The notes below the pieces were generated by a model. That model was given only the letters and a program-made list of their open reading frames with translations, did no database searches and was not told the DNA's origin. From JAXDBM01 sp963709485 (lineage in GTDB: Bacteria; Desulfobacterota; Syntrophia; Syntrophales; Fen-1087), in the NCBI GenBank assembly GCA_963709485.1, contig CAVPWE010000007.1, positions 62,001-126,000 of the forward strand: 64,000 nucleotides of DNA, in the 5' to 3' direction. Position 1 is the stretch's first letter. The number at the start of each line of letters is the position of its first letter. Both the position numbers and the translations under genes were made by a program. Below, in pieces: positions 18,138 to 27,021 of the stretch.

Positions 18138-18464
18138 TTAGTATCTTCCGCCGCCCGGACGGCCGCCTCTGAATCCGCCGCCACCCGGACGACCGCCTCT
18201 GAATCCGCCACTTTCTTTTTTGGGCTTGGCCTCATTGACTTCGATGGTATTGCCGTCGAGCACACCCTTATTGAACATGCTGATGGCCTTTTCTGCACCA
18301 TCTTCAGTTTCCATCTCAATAAAACCAAACCCCTTGGACTGTTGCGTGAACTTGTCTCTGATGATGGTGACAGAGATGACTTTTCCGGCCTCGGAAAAAT
18401 TGGACCGCAAATGATCTTCGCTTACTTTTTCTGTGAGATTTCCCACATATAGTTTTTTATTCAT
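18138..18464 (-). CDS. RRM-domain RNA-binding protein with glycine/arginine tail
   Basis: 108 aa. A single RNA recognition motif spans residues 3-80, with RNP2 LYVGNL and RNP1 KGFGFIEM. The tail repeats GGFRGGRPGGG twice, an RGG-like segment that adds non-specific RNA binding. Such small RRM proteins in bacteria are typically cold-induced RNA chaperones. The neighbour on the same strand is a cold-shock protein and, further on, an RhlE helicase. Confidence 0.85.
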   Translation of the reverse strand: MNKKLYVGNLTEKVSEDHLRSNFSEAGKVISVTIIRDKFTQQSKGFGFIEMETEDGAEKAISMFNKGVLDGNTIEVNEAKPKKESGGFRGGRPGGGGFRGGRPGGGRY

Positions 18465-18492
18465 TTTAATAGCCTTTCCTTGGAAAAAGATT

Positions 18493-18693
18493 TTACACTC
18501 CCTTTACATTCACTGCCGACGGACCTTTGGGTCCTTTTTCGATGTCGAAGCTTACACGCTGTCCCTCACGCAGGGTTTTAAACCCACTATCCTGAATGGC
18601 GCTGAAATGAACAAACAAATCTTTCCCCTCTTCTGTTTCTATGAATCCAAACCCCTTTTTCTCGTTAAACCATTTTACTGTTCCTTCCGCCAT
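18493..18693 (-). CDS. cold-shock domain protein (CspA family)
   Basis: 66 aa, the full length of the family. The OB-fold nucleic-acid-binding motifs KGFGFI and LFVHFSAI are intact, and the start MAEGTVKWFNEKKGFGF is canonical. The ribosome site AAAGGAGG precedes the ATG. It melts RNA secondary structure at low temperature. It is the middle member of a cold-shock trio on the minus strand. The 146 bases upstream of the gene may contain a cold-shock leader, but no cold-box can be verified by eye. Confidence 0.9.
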   Translation of the reverse strand: MAEGTVKWFNEKKGFGFIETEEGKDLFVHFSAIQDSGFKTLREGQRVSFDIEKGPKGPSAVNVKGV

Positions 18694-18839
18694 CGTTAAT
18701 CCTCCTTTATATTGGTTTTACCTGTGGAACCATTTGCAGTATCGCGATGCGCATGTCCACATATTGTAGAATATGACCGGCTTCTCCGTACATCCCCGGG
18801 TACTGCTTGCCAGATGTGCGCAAGCGAAAAACTTTGCGA

Positions 18840-20180
18840 TCAACGCACGCTTTGATGCCGGTCAGACTTCATTCGGGGAGACCCGATGATAAACGGGCAC
18901 TGGGACAAATCCTTCCGCCCTTTTCGCGCTCCCGATGCCGAAACCGGCGAGGAGGCATGGGCATGGCGTGCCGGGGTTTTTATCGAAGCGCCGGCCGTTA
19001 GGGGCTGCCTTCTGACATGCCGGCTGCGGCCGCATCCCTCACCGCCTTCGGGAGCGGGTATCCCGTAGTCGAAACCCGCCAATGTCCGCCTTTCCAGCGT
19101 TTCACCCAGAACATTTTCGATGCTCTGTACAAAAGCCCGGTCCGGCTGCGTCACAAAGGTGAATGCCTCCCCGGTTCTTTCAGCCCTGCCGGTCCGTCCG
19201 ATCCGGTGCGTGTAGGCATCGATGGTGTCCGGTATGTCGTAATTGATCACATGCGATACCCTGGAAACATCAATGCCGCGCGCGGCAATGTCCGTGGCGA
19301 CGAGAACCCGGTATTTTCCGCTTCTGAATCCGCTGATCGCCTCCTGCCGCTTGTTCTGGGAAAGGTCCCCCTGCAGCGATGTCACGAGATACCCTGATTT
19401 TTTCACCTGTTTCGCCAGGCGGGTTGTGCGGGCCTTGGTGCGCGCAAAGACCAGAACTGAAGCTACCTCCGTGCGATCCAGAATCTTCAATAAAAGAGAT
19501 GTCTTGAGGTGTGGATCAACGGGATAGATCGCATGGGAGACCGTGGACGCGGGTGCTGCGTTGCCGATCTGAACGGTTACGGGCTTTCGCAGGACGCTTT
19601 CTGCCAGGTCCCGAACATCATCCGGCATGGTCGCCGAGAAGAGAAGGGTCTGCCGCTTGACAGGCAGGCGGCTCAGGATTTTCCTGATATCCGGCAGAAA
19701 GCCCATGTCGAACATACGGTCTGCCTCGTCCAGGACAAGCACTTCAATGCGGGTCAGATCGATTACACCCTGATTCATGAGATCGATCAGGCGTCCGGGA
19801 CAGGCAACAACCATTTCAACCCCGCCGCGGAGACTGCTGATCTGGGTGTTCTGGTTCACACCGCCATAGATCGTGGCGCTGTTCAGTTTTGTGTTCCGGC
19901 CTAACTGGCCAATGGCCTCATGCGTCTGCTCCGCCAGTTCCCTCGTGGGTGCGATGATCAGCGCTCGTATGCATTTCCGCGGTCCTGTCATGAGGCGATG
20001 CAATATCGGCAGCACAAATGCCGCCGTCTTGCCGGTTCCGGTCTGGGCAAGCCCCATAACGTCACGGCCGTCCATGATCGGCGGTATCGACTGTAACTGG
20101 ATCGGTGTCGGTTCCCTGTAGCCCTGCATCTCTATGCCGGTTGTAATTTTGGGATGTAAATTGAATGATTCAAAGTTCAA
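18840..20180 (-). CDS. rhlE: DEAD-box RNA helicase, RhlE type
   Basis: 446 aa. Q-motif EPTPIQLQSIPP, Walker A AQTGTGKT, motif Ia PTRELAEQ, motif II LDEAD, motif III SAT and motif VI HRIGRTGRAERTGEA are all present in order. After about residue 370 the protein turns into a low-complexity basic tail as in RhlE. It unwinds structured RNA in ribosome assembly and cold adaptation. It is upstream of the csp and RRM genes on the same strand. The region 20181-20609 upstream holds no convincing gene; it includes a terminator for the opposite neighbour and an A+T-rich leader. Confidence 0.9.
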   Translation of the reverse strand: MNFESFNLHPKITTGIEMQGYREPTPIQLQSIPPIMDGRDVMGLAQTGTGKTAAFVLPILHRLMTGPRKCIRALIIAPTRELAEQTHEAIGQLGRNTKLNSATIYGGVNQNTQISSLRGGVEMVVACPGRLIDLMNQGVIDLTRIEVLVLDEADRMFDMGFLPDIRKILSRLPVKRQTLLFSATMPDDVRDLAESVLRKPVTVQIGNAAPASTVSHAIYPVDPHLKTSLLLKILDRTEVASVLVFARTKARTTRLAKQVKKSGYLVTSLQGDLSQNKRQEAISGFRSGKYRVLVATDIAARGIDVSRVSHVINYDIPDTIDAYTHRIGRTGRAERTGEAFTFVTQPDRAFVQSIENVLGETLERRTLAGFDYGIPAPEGGEGCGRSRHVRRQPLTAGASIKTPARHAHASSPVSASGARKGRKDLSQCPFIIGSPRMKSDRHQSVR

Positions 20181-20328
20181 TGTTTGTTCTCTTTCCTTTT
20201 ATGTGTATGTTTAATCATCGTTTGACAGCATTGTTCCTGTTCGCCGTTCCGTTTTCTTTCGTGGTTATTAATCCGGTTTCATCATCGTCCTTTCTGTGTT
20301 CAGTCTCTGATGCGGCATTCCAGGATAT

Positions 20329-20366
20329 AAAAAAGCCCGTGGGATCTAATAAAAAATCCCATGGGC
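20329..20366 (-). terminator. intrinsic terminator, minus strand
   Basis: On the minus strand GCCCATGGGAT pairs with ATCCCACGGGC (one internal mismatch/wobble) around a 10-base loop and runs into six U residues. It lies downstream of the histidine phosphatase gene and upstream of rhlE, so it separates the two transcripts. Confidence 0.7.
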
Positions 20367-20609
20367 CTGTGCAAGTTAGGTGGATTTTAAATTAAACTGC
20401 CGCGATCGTGGTTACCACTTACAGGATCGTGAGGAGGATGTCAATGTATTTTTCAAGTGCGGTATCTGCATCACCTTTTGTACACCCGCAGGGTTCTCGA
20501 AATGCTTCGATCATTGACTGCAAGGAAGGGAGAAAAAAAGCAAAAGTTATCGGTTTGGACATGTTTAAGGATTTGCCGATGCCCTATGGTTGCTCCCACC
20601 AGAACAAAC

Positions 20610-21218
20610 CTATCTGTTGTCGCTGCTCAAATGATTCCGGTCATTGAACAAATCGATGAAAGCGGATCCATTCTGAAATCTGACGATGGTCTTGGAAGCT
20701 GTGTCAACGTGGACGGATCTGAATTCTGATAAATTTATGTCTTTAATTTTGCAGAGAATGGAGGCGATGGTAAAACTGTGTGAAACCACCAAGGCCTTAT
20801 CATGTTTATAGACGATGTTTTCAATTGCTTTCCATGCACGGGCTTGCAGTTCAGCAAATGATTCGCCGTTGGGCATCCTGACCGATGCAGGATCGGAGAT
20901 CCATTTCCTGAGGAAGTCTTTCTCACGGCTCATCAACTCTTGAAAAGAAAGACCTTCAAAATCCCCTTGGTTCATTTCCATCAGACTGGATTCCAGGTAG
21001 ATGGGGGCATGGTGATATTGATTGACGATCTGGGCCGTTTTGCGGGCTCTGATCAGGGGACTGGAATAGATCGATCGGATATCATGATTTTTAAGGGACA
21101 GGGCAAGCTGCCGGGCCTGTTTCAGGCCCACATCGTTCAAGTCTATATCACTGAAACCCTGAACCCGGCGTTCCTTATTCCAGACGGTTTCACCGTGCCT
21201 GATCAGAAACAGTTCCAT
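20610..21218 (-). CDS. histidine phosphatase family protein (phosphoglycerate mutase-like)
   Basis: 202 aa from the ATG at 21218. The catalytic RHG motif is in LFLIRHGETVWN at the very N-terminus; the second half holds ALVVSHSFTIASIL with the second catalytic histidine. These are small phosphatases or cobalamin/phosphosugar phosphatases of the GpmB/CobC type. Residues upstream of this ATG do not fit the family, so the longer open frame is not used. The start overlaps a remnant of another gene on the same strand. Confidence 0.85.
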   Translation of the reverse strand: MELFLIRHGETVWNKERRVQGFSDIDLNDVGLKQARQLALSLKNHDIRSIYSSPLIRARKTAQIVNQYHHAPIYLESSLMEMNQGDFEGLSFQELMSREKDFLRKWISDPASVRMPNGESFAELQARAWKAIENIVYKHDKALVVSHSFTIASILCKIKDINLSEFRSVHVDTASKTIVRFQNGSAFIDLFNDRNHLSSDNR

Positions 21219-21400
21219 AACTTCTTCGTGAACAATTATTATTGCCCGGAAAATCCAGGATGGCGGCATTGAAAATACCGGACTGTTCCACATTAACAAA
21301 ATGGGCGGCATCCGGGATTATCTTCAATGTCGACGATGCGATGCGTTCTTTATAATCAATAGCATAATCTCGAGGAAACAGCATCAATGATTGCGGCTTG
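21190..21400 (-). pseudogene. alpha/beta hydrolase C-terminal remnant
   Basis: On the minus strand a short stretch reads DYAIDYKERIASSTLKIIPDA then AHFVNVEQ and ILDF, which matches the C-terminal region of alpha/beta-fold hydrolases: the acid-bearing loop, then the catalytic histidine in the AHF motif, then the final helix. Nothing upstream resembles the nucleophile GxSxG part, so only the last 60-70 residues survive. It overlaps the start of the phosphatase gene by about 30 bases. Confidence 0.5.
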
Positions 21401-21517
21401 AAGAAATACTTCATCCGACAATGGAATTTTTGCAAAAGCCGTTGACACGGCGTTGGTTTCCTCATATGGCTCCCTTCAGAAAAGCAATAAAACATTTTCG
21501 GTAGCGGGAGCTTTGCC

Positions 21518-22717
21518 TTGTTCAATCACGATCGGGGGGAGATCGATTCCTCCCATAAAAAAATTGCGGTTCTGCTCTTTTGTCTGGCGCTGATAAGTTT
21601 TCTGGTGTTTCACGCGCACGGAGCCGATCCGGGAATATGCGCTGAAGACAAAGGGCGGATTTCGGACCACTTCGACGGGAACCTGTTTTTCAATCCGGGA
21701 ATCGGCATGCCTCCGCCTTTGCCTGCGGGCGGGGAGACGAAACGCGGCATCTCCGGCTGGATTTGGCGTTGGATGTTTGGGAACGATTGGCCAGCATGGC
21801 CGCAAATAATAAATGGCAAGCGGGGAGAACCACCGGCTGCCCGTGTTCCGAAAGATTCACTCTCGGTAACATCCATCGGACATGCAACGTTTCTCATTCA
21901 AATGGACGGGCTCAATATCCTGATCGATCCCATCTGGTCGGACCGCTGCAGTCCGGTTTCATGGGCTGGTCCGAAGCGCCATCAGGACCCCGGCATCCGT
22001 ATTGAAGATCTGCCGCCCATCGATGCGGTCCTGGTGTCCCACAATCATTATGATCATTTGGACCTCCCCACGCTGAAGCGTCTCGAAAGGAAGGGTGTCC
22101 AGCGCTCCATAACAACGCTCGGCAACCGTGATCTTATTCGTGGGGCAGGCATTTCCACCGTGGATGAGCTGGACTGGTGGCAGTCGGTCCGCCTCTCGGA
22201 GGAGGTCACGGTGACAGTGGTTCCTGCGCAGCACTTTTCGGCCCGGACGCCATGGGACAGGAATAAAACCCTATGGGGAGGGTTTGTCATCGCCGGGCCG
22301 TCGGGGATCGTTTTCTATTCCGGAGACACGGGATATGGCCCCCACTTCCGGGAGATTTCTCAGCGATTCTCGCCGATCCGTGTTGCCATCCTTCCAATCT
22401 CGCCTTTCCGGCCGCGAAAATCCAACGAGCCGTCTCACGGGCATTACCCCGTAGTCCACATGCGACCGTCCGAGGCCGTCCAGGCGCACCTGGATCTGCG
22501 CGCCAGTTTCAGTGTCGCTGCACACTTTCAGGTGTTTCAATTGGGAGCTGACGGATTTGACGATGCCCCGAACGAACTGAGATCGACATTGCTGGAACGC
22601 GATCTGAAGCCGGATGTATTCATTGCACCGCCGCCGGGTCATTCCATCAGGCTCGCTGCGCATTCCGGCAATGCACACGGCTTGGTGAGCCTCCCGAGGG
22701 CAGGCATGCACCGATGA
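21518..22717 (+). CDS. metallo-beta-lactamase-fold hydrolase, NAPE-PLD-like
   Basis: 399 aa. A hydrophobic N-terminal segment (KIAVLLFCLALISFLVF) suggests export or membrane anchoring. The metal site HNHYDHLD lies near residue 175, after SIGHATFLIQMDGLNILIDP, the typical entry of the NAPE-PLD/UlaG branch. GYGPHFREISQRF and later histidines complete the fold. The family hydrolyses phosphodiesters such as N-acyl-phosphatidylethanolamine. The assigned start is a TTG preceded by GGGAG; a start further in is possible. Confidence 0.75.
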   Translation: MFNHDRGEIDSSHKKIAVLLFCLALISFLVFHAHGADPGICAEDKGRISDHFDGNLFFNPGIGMPPPLPAGGETKRGISGWIWRWMFGNDWPAWPQIINGKRGEPPAARVPKDSLSVTSIGHATFLIQMDGLNILIDPIWSDRCSPVSWAGPKRHQDPGIRIEDLPPIDAVLVSHNHYDHLDLPTLKRLERKGVQRSITTLGNRDLIRGAGISTVDELDWWQSVRLSEEVTVTVVPAQHFSARTPWDRNKTLWGGFVIAGPSGIVFYSGDTGYGPHFREISQRFSPIRVAILPISPFRPRKSNEPSHGHYPVVHMRPSEAVQAHLDLRASFSVAAHFQVFQLGADGFDDAPNELRSTLLERDLKPDVFIAPPPGHSIRLAAHSGNAHGLVSLPRAGMHR

Positions 22718-23100
22718 AGGTTGATATGAGAAAAAAGCATCTATGGTTCATGGTTCTCTTTTTTCTTATGTGCGGGTGTGCATATGCTCATGATTCCGGC
22801 GAGGCAGCAAAAATCCGATATCTGATCGGATCTGTGGAAACTTTGCAGGGCGTTACATTCCTCAGAAATGGGATTGAGTATGATGGCAAGCAAGCGGCAG
22901 ACCACTTGCGCCTCAAGCTCAAGATGGCAGGGGACCGGGTAAATACGGCAGAAGACTTCATCAGATTTTGTGCCTCGAAATCGTCCATTTCAGGCGAAGC
23001 GTACCGAATGCGGTTCCCGGATGGGACAACCTTGGATGCAGAGGCGTTCTTCCGCAAAAGGCTGAAGGCACTCGCCGCTGACCCGTTATTCCGACCATGA
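22714..23100 (+). CDS. DUF5329-family exported protein
   Basis: 128 aa with a signal peptide (MRKKHLWFMVLFFLMCGCAYA). The mature part contains IRYLIGSVETLQGVTFLRNG and AADHLRLKL, the conserved core of DUF5329, periplasmic proteins of unknown function. Start at 22714 overlaps the previous stop (ATGA); an ATG at 22726 gives a cleaner signal sequence. It is probably co-transcribed with the hydrolase before it. Confidence 0.65.
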   Translation: MKVDMRKKHLWFMVLFFLMCGCAYAHDSGEAAKIRYLIGSVETLQGVTFLRNGIEYDGKQAADHLRLKLKMAGDRVNTAEDFIRFCASKSSISGEAYRMRFPDGTTLDAEAFFRKRLKALAADPLFRP

Positions 23101-23142
23101 TGTTGACCCACAGTTAAAAAAAAGGTCTACCTTAAATCGGCT

Positions 23143-23200
23143 AACCCATTGATTTCATTGGTGGTCCGTGTGAGGATTGAACTCACGACCAACGGATTAA
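23143..23200. repeat. att-like copy of the tRNA-Lys 3' end (outermost)
   Basis: From 23157 the sequence repeats the 3' half of the tRNA-Lys gene at 49930-50004 (T-arm, variable loop, part of the anticodon arm) with a T for G in the acceptor region and G for A after GGATTA. It lacks the 5' half, so it is not a tRNA gene. The left flank AACCCATTGATTTCATTGG is shared with the copies at 32507 and 39337 but not with the tRNA flank itself. Confidence 0.8.
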
Positions 23201-23534
23201 GAGCCGAAAACTGAAAACAGGCGATTTCCCATCAAAATTAATCGCTTAAGTATCAACAGGTTGCGAAGGTCAACTTGTATTACATTGGTTTTTCTTGGCT
23301 TTTTTTCGGTTCTGGCGGTTACAATTTGGTTACACTGTTTTCTTGACTCGAACTCGTCTTTTTCTCCCCAACACAGCCCCGGTCCAGCCGGGAATACCCG
23401 CTCGGCTCACAGGCACTGGAATGAGGATGTGCGGAAGGAGTTGGAGGGGCGAGCTGTTAAAGCGCAACGGCCATCATTTCCTGGTCAGGGAATAGATGCA
23501 GTTTTCGGATGTATCTGCCACCCTTGTGAGGCAT

Positions 23535-23740
23535 TGTCGGAATCCTTTACAGGTATGACTTGCCGTAACTATTTCTATTTATTATACAATCATCAATAAT
23601 CACGAATCTTCCCCCGTTTCAATTGTCGGAATATTTTACAAACCGTAAAACACTGTAAATCATTTATCTGTCTATAATTATTATATATTCCCCAGAATAG
23701 ATCTGTTGTCCTGCCAATTTAACCGTCGGAATTCTTTACA
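23535..23740 (+). promoter_or_regulatory. three upstream 17-bp repeats before the PEP-CTERM genes
   Basis: (T/C)GTCGGAATNNTTTACA occurs at 23535-23551, 23624-23640 and 23724-23740, spaced 89 and 100 bases apart. They lie 60-270 bases upstream of a -24/-12 promoter, the usual distance for binding sites of a sigma-54 activator. PEP-CTERM genes in other bacteria are often controlled by the PrsK/PrsR two-component system with RpoN; binding of such a regulator here is inference. The 23201-23534 stretch in front shows no gene. Confidence 0.6.
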
Positions 23741-23802
23741 ATTTCAATGAATTCCTGGGCTATGATTCCATAATCATGAATGATATCAATCTTGTAATTG
23801 TA

Positions 23803-23819
23803 TGGTATAAGAATTGCTA
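23803..23819 (+). promoter_or_regulatory. sigma-54-type -24/-12 promoter
   Basis: TGGTATAAGAATTGCTA has GG at 23804-23805 and GC at 23816-23817 with exactly 10 bases between, the invariant spacing of RpoN promoters. The first PEP-CTERM ATG is 46 bases downstream with AGAGGAGA as its ribosome site. Confidence 0.6.
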
Positions 23820-23864
23820 CATGTAAGTTCAGTCTCATGAAAAAAATTCAAAGAGGAGATAATT

Positions 23865-24839
23865 ATGAAAAGATTGCTTTCGGTATTGGTTACGTTATCC
23901 ATCCTGTTGGGCCTGGCAGGCATGGCGACCGCGGGTCACATTTATCCGTATGGACTCAATGCAATATCAGAAGCTGGTGTTATGGCTGGTGTAAGTTATG
24001 GTGGGGGAGGCTTCCCGATTGGCAGTAACTGGTATGGTTATAGCAAAGGGAACAATGATGACCTTTCCTTTTCCTATCCTCCTGCAAATCCATACAGTAT
24101 TTACAACCAGAATCAGTTAAACTCGAATGCTAACTTTGTGAACGTAGGTTACGTCGACCTCGTAGTTACGGTTTTTAACACGTATACCGCATGGAATGAT
24201 AATATGCAGGCTTGGCAAAATACTCTCACATCTGTTGCCGGGACTGCGAATTTAACCACCGCAGAGTATTTTTTTAATTACAATTACGGTTACTGGGGAG
24301 ACCCTACATATAATTGGCAATATTGGAATGATCTGAGATCCCACAAGAATCAAACAGGACAAACATGGGACACATTTACGTATGAACTGGGATTCGGAAC
24401 AGGGACTAACTTCTTCAAAAATCCGGTCAATGACGGGCTTGACTTTGACACACCATCAATGAACCCATACCCATATTCAACACAATTGTCCAGTTTCAAT
24501 CATCAGGATGATACCCTTACGTTTTACAACGGTACCGTACCCAATAACGGACTGCTTTATACTTTCTTTGCCTTGGATATTCCAAACTCTGATAGCATAC
24601 CACAAGCCTATAGGTTCACCAACAGGGCTGTAACCCTCGATATTCAGTCTTACGATGCTACTGGTCAAACTATTACAACCCCTACACAGTTCTTAGTTGA
24701 TGGTTACGATTTCACGCTCCGCTATTATCCAACAGCCGCTAATGGTAATACGAATCCCGTCCCCGAACCCGCCACCATACTTCTTCTTGGTCTGGGTCTG
24801 ATGGGACTTGCAGGAGCGAGGAGAAAGTTAAAGAAGTAG
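23865..24839 (+). CDS. PEP-CTERM sorting domain protein (asparagine-rich surface protein)
   Basis: 324 aa with an N-terminal signal peptide (LLSVLVTLSILLGLAG, cleavage after ATA) and the C-terminal tripartite sorting signal: PVPEPATILLLGLGLMGL, then the basic tail ARRKLKK. The middle is rich in Asn, Tyr, Gly and Trp with no recognised domain. PEP-CTERM proteins are cut and anchored by an exosortase, usually with exopolysaccharide production; no exosortase is in this window. It is the first gene of a cluster of five that share the same tail. Confidence 0.85.
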   Translation: MKRLLSVLVTLSILLGLAGMATAGHIYPYGLNAISEAGVMAGVSYGGGGFPIGSNWYGYSKGNNDDLSFSYPPANPYSIYNQNQLNSNANFVNVGYVDLVVTVFNTYTAWNDNMQAWQNTLTSVAGTANLTTAEYFFNYNYGYWGDPTYNWQYWNDLRSHKNQTGQTWDTFTYELGFGTGTNFFKNPVNDGLDFDTPSMNPYPYSTQLSSFNHQDDTLTFYNGTVPNNGLLYTFFALDIPNSDSIPQAYRFTNRAVTLDIQSYDATGQTITTPTQFLVDGYDFTLRYYPTAANGNTNPVPEPATILLLGLGLMGLAGARRKLKK

Positions 24840-24946
24840 GTTGGTTCAAAATTTCAAAAGAAAGAAAATTCTTATCAATTTAATTGAGAAGAGATTCAAG
24901 AAGCAAAAGAATCAATTGATTTCAACTCAATCTAAAGGAGTAAGCG

Positions 24947-25723
24947 ATGAAAACTTTGAGAAAGATGTTGACTCCCCTCGTGGCCATCTTACTGTTTTTT
25001 TCGGTTTGTCCTCTTCCTGCATTTTCAGATGTTATCTATCAGGAGGACTTTGAAGGATCACCAGCGCTGACGAACTGGAGCATTACTTCTTCGATTCACC
25101 CAGCCCTATCTTCATATGGTCTGCAAGTCACTCAAGACCTTACCGGGAATCGCCTCCTGGGCTCCAGTGCCGCACCCAATGCAGCCGGGCTCTTCAACTA
25201 CGCCGAAAAAGTGCAACTTGCTTTGGATGCTCAGGCGGGTTCCTATTCAATCTGGTTTGACCTATACGCTATTTACACATGGGATGGGGACGGCTCTGGT
25301 TGCTGCGGCCCGGATCCCTTCGATTTTTCAATTAATGGCATTAATCGCCTGAGTGTCACTCCTAATATGATTGCTACAGGGGTTTACGAAAACTTATCCG
25401 GCATTAATCCTCTCTTTCAATATACTTATAATGGCACTGAACTCCCGGGGCAGCAAGGAAATGTGATTGATGTATGGGCGGCCATTTATACCTTCAAAAT
25501 CGATTTCGCTCATTCAGGTGGACAATTGTTATTTGAATTCTGGGGGCATCCGGATCAATCACGCCAACAGAATTATGATTCCGGTTATCCTGATGAACCC
25601 TGGGCCTTGGACAATATCAAGGTAAGCAAGGTGAACACACCCCCTGTCCCCGAACCGGCCACCATGCTACTTCTTGGACTGGGTCTGATGGGGCTGGCAG
25701 GGGTGAGGAGGAAGAGGTTTTAA
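24947..25723 (+). CDS. PEP-CTERM sorting domain protein
   Basis: 258 aa with a signal peptide (LVAILLFFSVCPLPAFS) and the C-terminal signal VPEPATMLLLGLGLMGLAG plus RRKRF. The body starts VIYQEDFEGSPALTNWSIT, a motif seen at the start of lectin/glucanase-like beta-sandwich domains, and ends with WALDNIKVSK, also typical of such folds. It may bind carbohydrate (inference). The 107 bases before it contain a good AAAGGAG ribosome site and no terminator, so it is likely co-transcribed with the first gene. Confidence 0.8.
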   Translation: MKTLRKMLTPLVAILLFFSVCPLPAFSDVIYQEDFEGSPALTNWSITSSIHPALSSYGLQVTQDLTGNRLLGSSAAPNAAGLFNYAEKVQLALDAQAGSYSIWFDLYAIYTWDGDGSGCCGPDPFDFSINGINRLSVTPNMIATGVYENLSGINPLFQYTYNGTELPGQQGNVIDVWAAIYTFKIDFAHSGGQLLFEFWGHPDQSRQQNYDSGYPDEPWALDNIKVSKVNTPPVPEPATMLLLGLGLMGLAGVRRKRF

Positions 25724-25755
25724 AAGTCTTGAAACCTGATGTTAGGGAGGATTTG

Positions 25756-26346
25756 ATGATGAAAAAATATTTAATGTTTCTATTCGTCATAGCCTTCATC
25801 TTCCTCGGAACGGCGATGGAGGTGAAAGCATTCCCAAGCCTTATCAACGTTGACAGTTCAAGCAATAACTATGCAGGCAATGATTCGCCACCCGCACTGG
25901 CATCCGGGATAGGACCATATGGTTATATGGACGGAATTTCCTTCTATTTCCCCGCAGGCATTTACAGTTTTTCGGTATACGATGGCGCCTGGAATGCGTG
26001 GGGTGATAATGTGGTCAATGATACCAATGGTGATGGCATATTGGACCAAGGTTGGATGTGGTCAATGTTTATCTATAATGAAAACACGGGTGCAAAATAT
26101 CAGTTGGGAGATTGGACCGTTAAATTCAATTCTCCTGCTAACGCATTGAATGCCTTTAGTGGTAACATTGTAACCGTAAATCAGCCTTTGGCTGGGAATA
26201 TCTGGTTTTTTATTGAAGATGGATACACCAGCGATAATTTTGGCTCTGTTACTGCACTTGCCAAAGCCGTCCCCGAACCTGCCACCATGCTGCTTCTTGG
26301 CCTGGGTCTGATGGGACTGGTGGGAATTAGAAGAAAGATGAAATGA
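25756..26346 (+). CDS. PEP-CTERM sorting domain protein
   Basis: 196 aa from the ATG at 25756 (AGGGAGGA upstream). Signal peptide MKKYLMFLFVIAFIFLGTAM and the C-terminal VPEPATMLLLGLGLMGLVG with RRKMK. The body includes NDTNGDGILDQGWMWSMF, a short Asp-rich loop that may bind calcium, and PAGIYSFSVYDGAWNAWGD. Third gene of the cluster, 32 bases after the previous stop. Confidence 0.8.
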   Translation: MMKKYLMFLFVIAFIFLGTAMEVKAFPSLINVDSSSNNYAGNDSPPALASGIGPYGYMDGISFYFPAGIYSFSVYDGAWNAWGDNVVNDTNGDGILDQGWMWSMFIYNENTGAKYQLGDWTVKFNSPANALNAFSGNIVTVNQPLAGNIWFFIEDGYTSDNFGSVTALAKAVPEPATMLLLGLGLMGLVGIRRKMK

Positions 26347-26400
26347 TGCACTTCTTCAAGATTCACAAGTTACTGAAAATGGATTAAGGAGGGGAAGGCC

Positions 26401-27021
26401 ATGAAAAGAGCATTGATTGCAACATTACTGATTTTTTTGTTGTTTCCCGTTTCCGTCCTTGCCCATCCCGTGAACGCATCTTTAAGCGGTGAATATAGTA
26501 TCAATGTTCAAACTGTTAATATTGGTGTGGATGCATGGAAGTTTATTTATACGATAACGAACAATTCGGAAGGGAGCGGAATCTATACCGGTTTGGATGC
26601 TTTCTTTGTAATGGTGCCTCTGACAGCAACCATATCAAACATTCAAGCTCCTGATCCGTATATTGATGTTCCTTATGCATACTGGGCAACTTATAATGAC
26701 ACCTATCCTCCGATAGATACTTCAACCTATCAATGGCTGAAATTTTGGGGAGCAGACCCATCATCGGTTTACCCTGTCGGCACATCGGCCGTATTCAGTT
26801 TCGATGCCGCTAATGTGCAAATTGGAACCAATCAAGGCTATGTTGTCACTTATTTCTACGATGACGCTCAGAGTTCCACAAACCCCAACGATTGGTATCA
26901 TGCCTACTACTCTCAAATCACAGGGCCAGTCCCCGGCCCCGTCCCCGAACCCACCACGATGCTTCTTCTTGGCCTCGGGTTGATGGGATTGGCAGGGGTG
27001 AGGAAGAGGTTTGAGCGTTAA
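26401..27021 (+). CDS. PEP-CTERM sorting domain protein
   Basis: 206 aa. Signal peptide ALIATLLIFLLFPVSVLA, C-terminal VPEPTTMLLLGLGLMGLAG followed by RKRFER, preceded by a short Pro/Gly linker. The body is Tyr- and Thr-rich without recognised domain. A ribosome site AAGGAGGGG precedes the start. Fourth gene in the cluster, 54 bases behind its neighbour. Confidence 0.8.
   Translation: MKRALIATLLIFLLFPVSVLAHPVNASLSGEYSINVQTVNIGVDAWKFIYTITNNSEGSGIYTGLDAFFVMVPLTATISNIQAPDPYIDVPYAYWATYNDTYPPIDTSTYQWLKFWGADPSSVYPVGTSAVFSFDAANVQIGTNQGYVVTYFYDDAQSSTNPNDWYHAYYSQITGPVPGPVPEPTTMLLLGLGLMGLAGVRKRFER

Noticed and set aside
20408..20729. Overlapping short frames in the rhlE/phosphatase gap
   Set aside because: No ribosome site, no similarity to any recognised family and overlap with the phosphatase 3' end.
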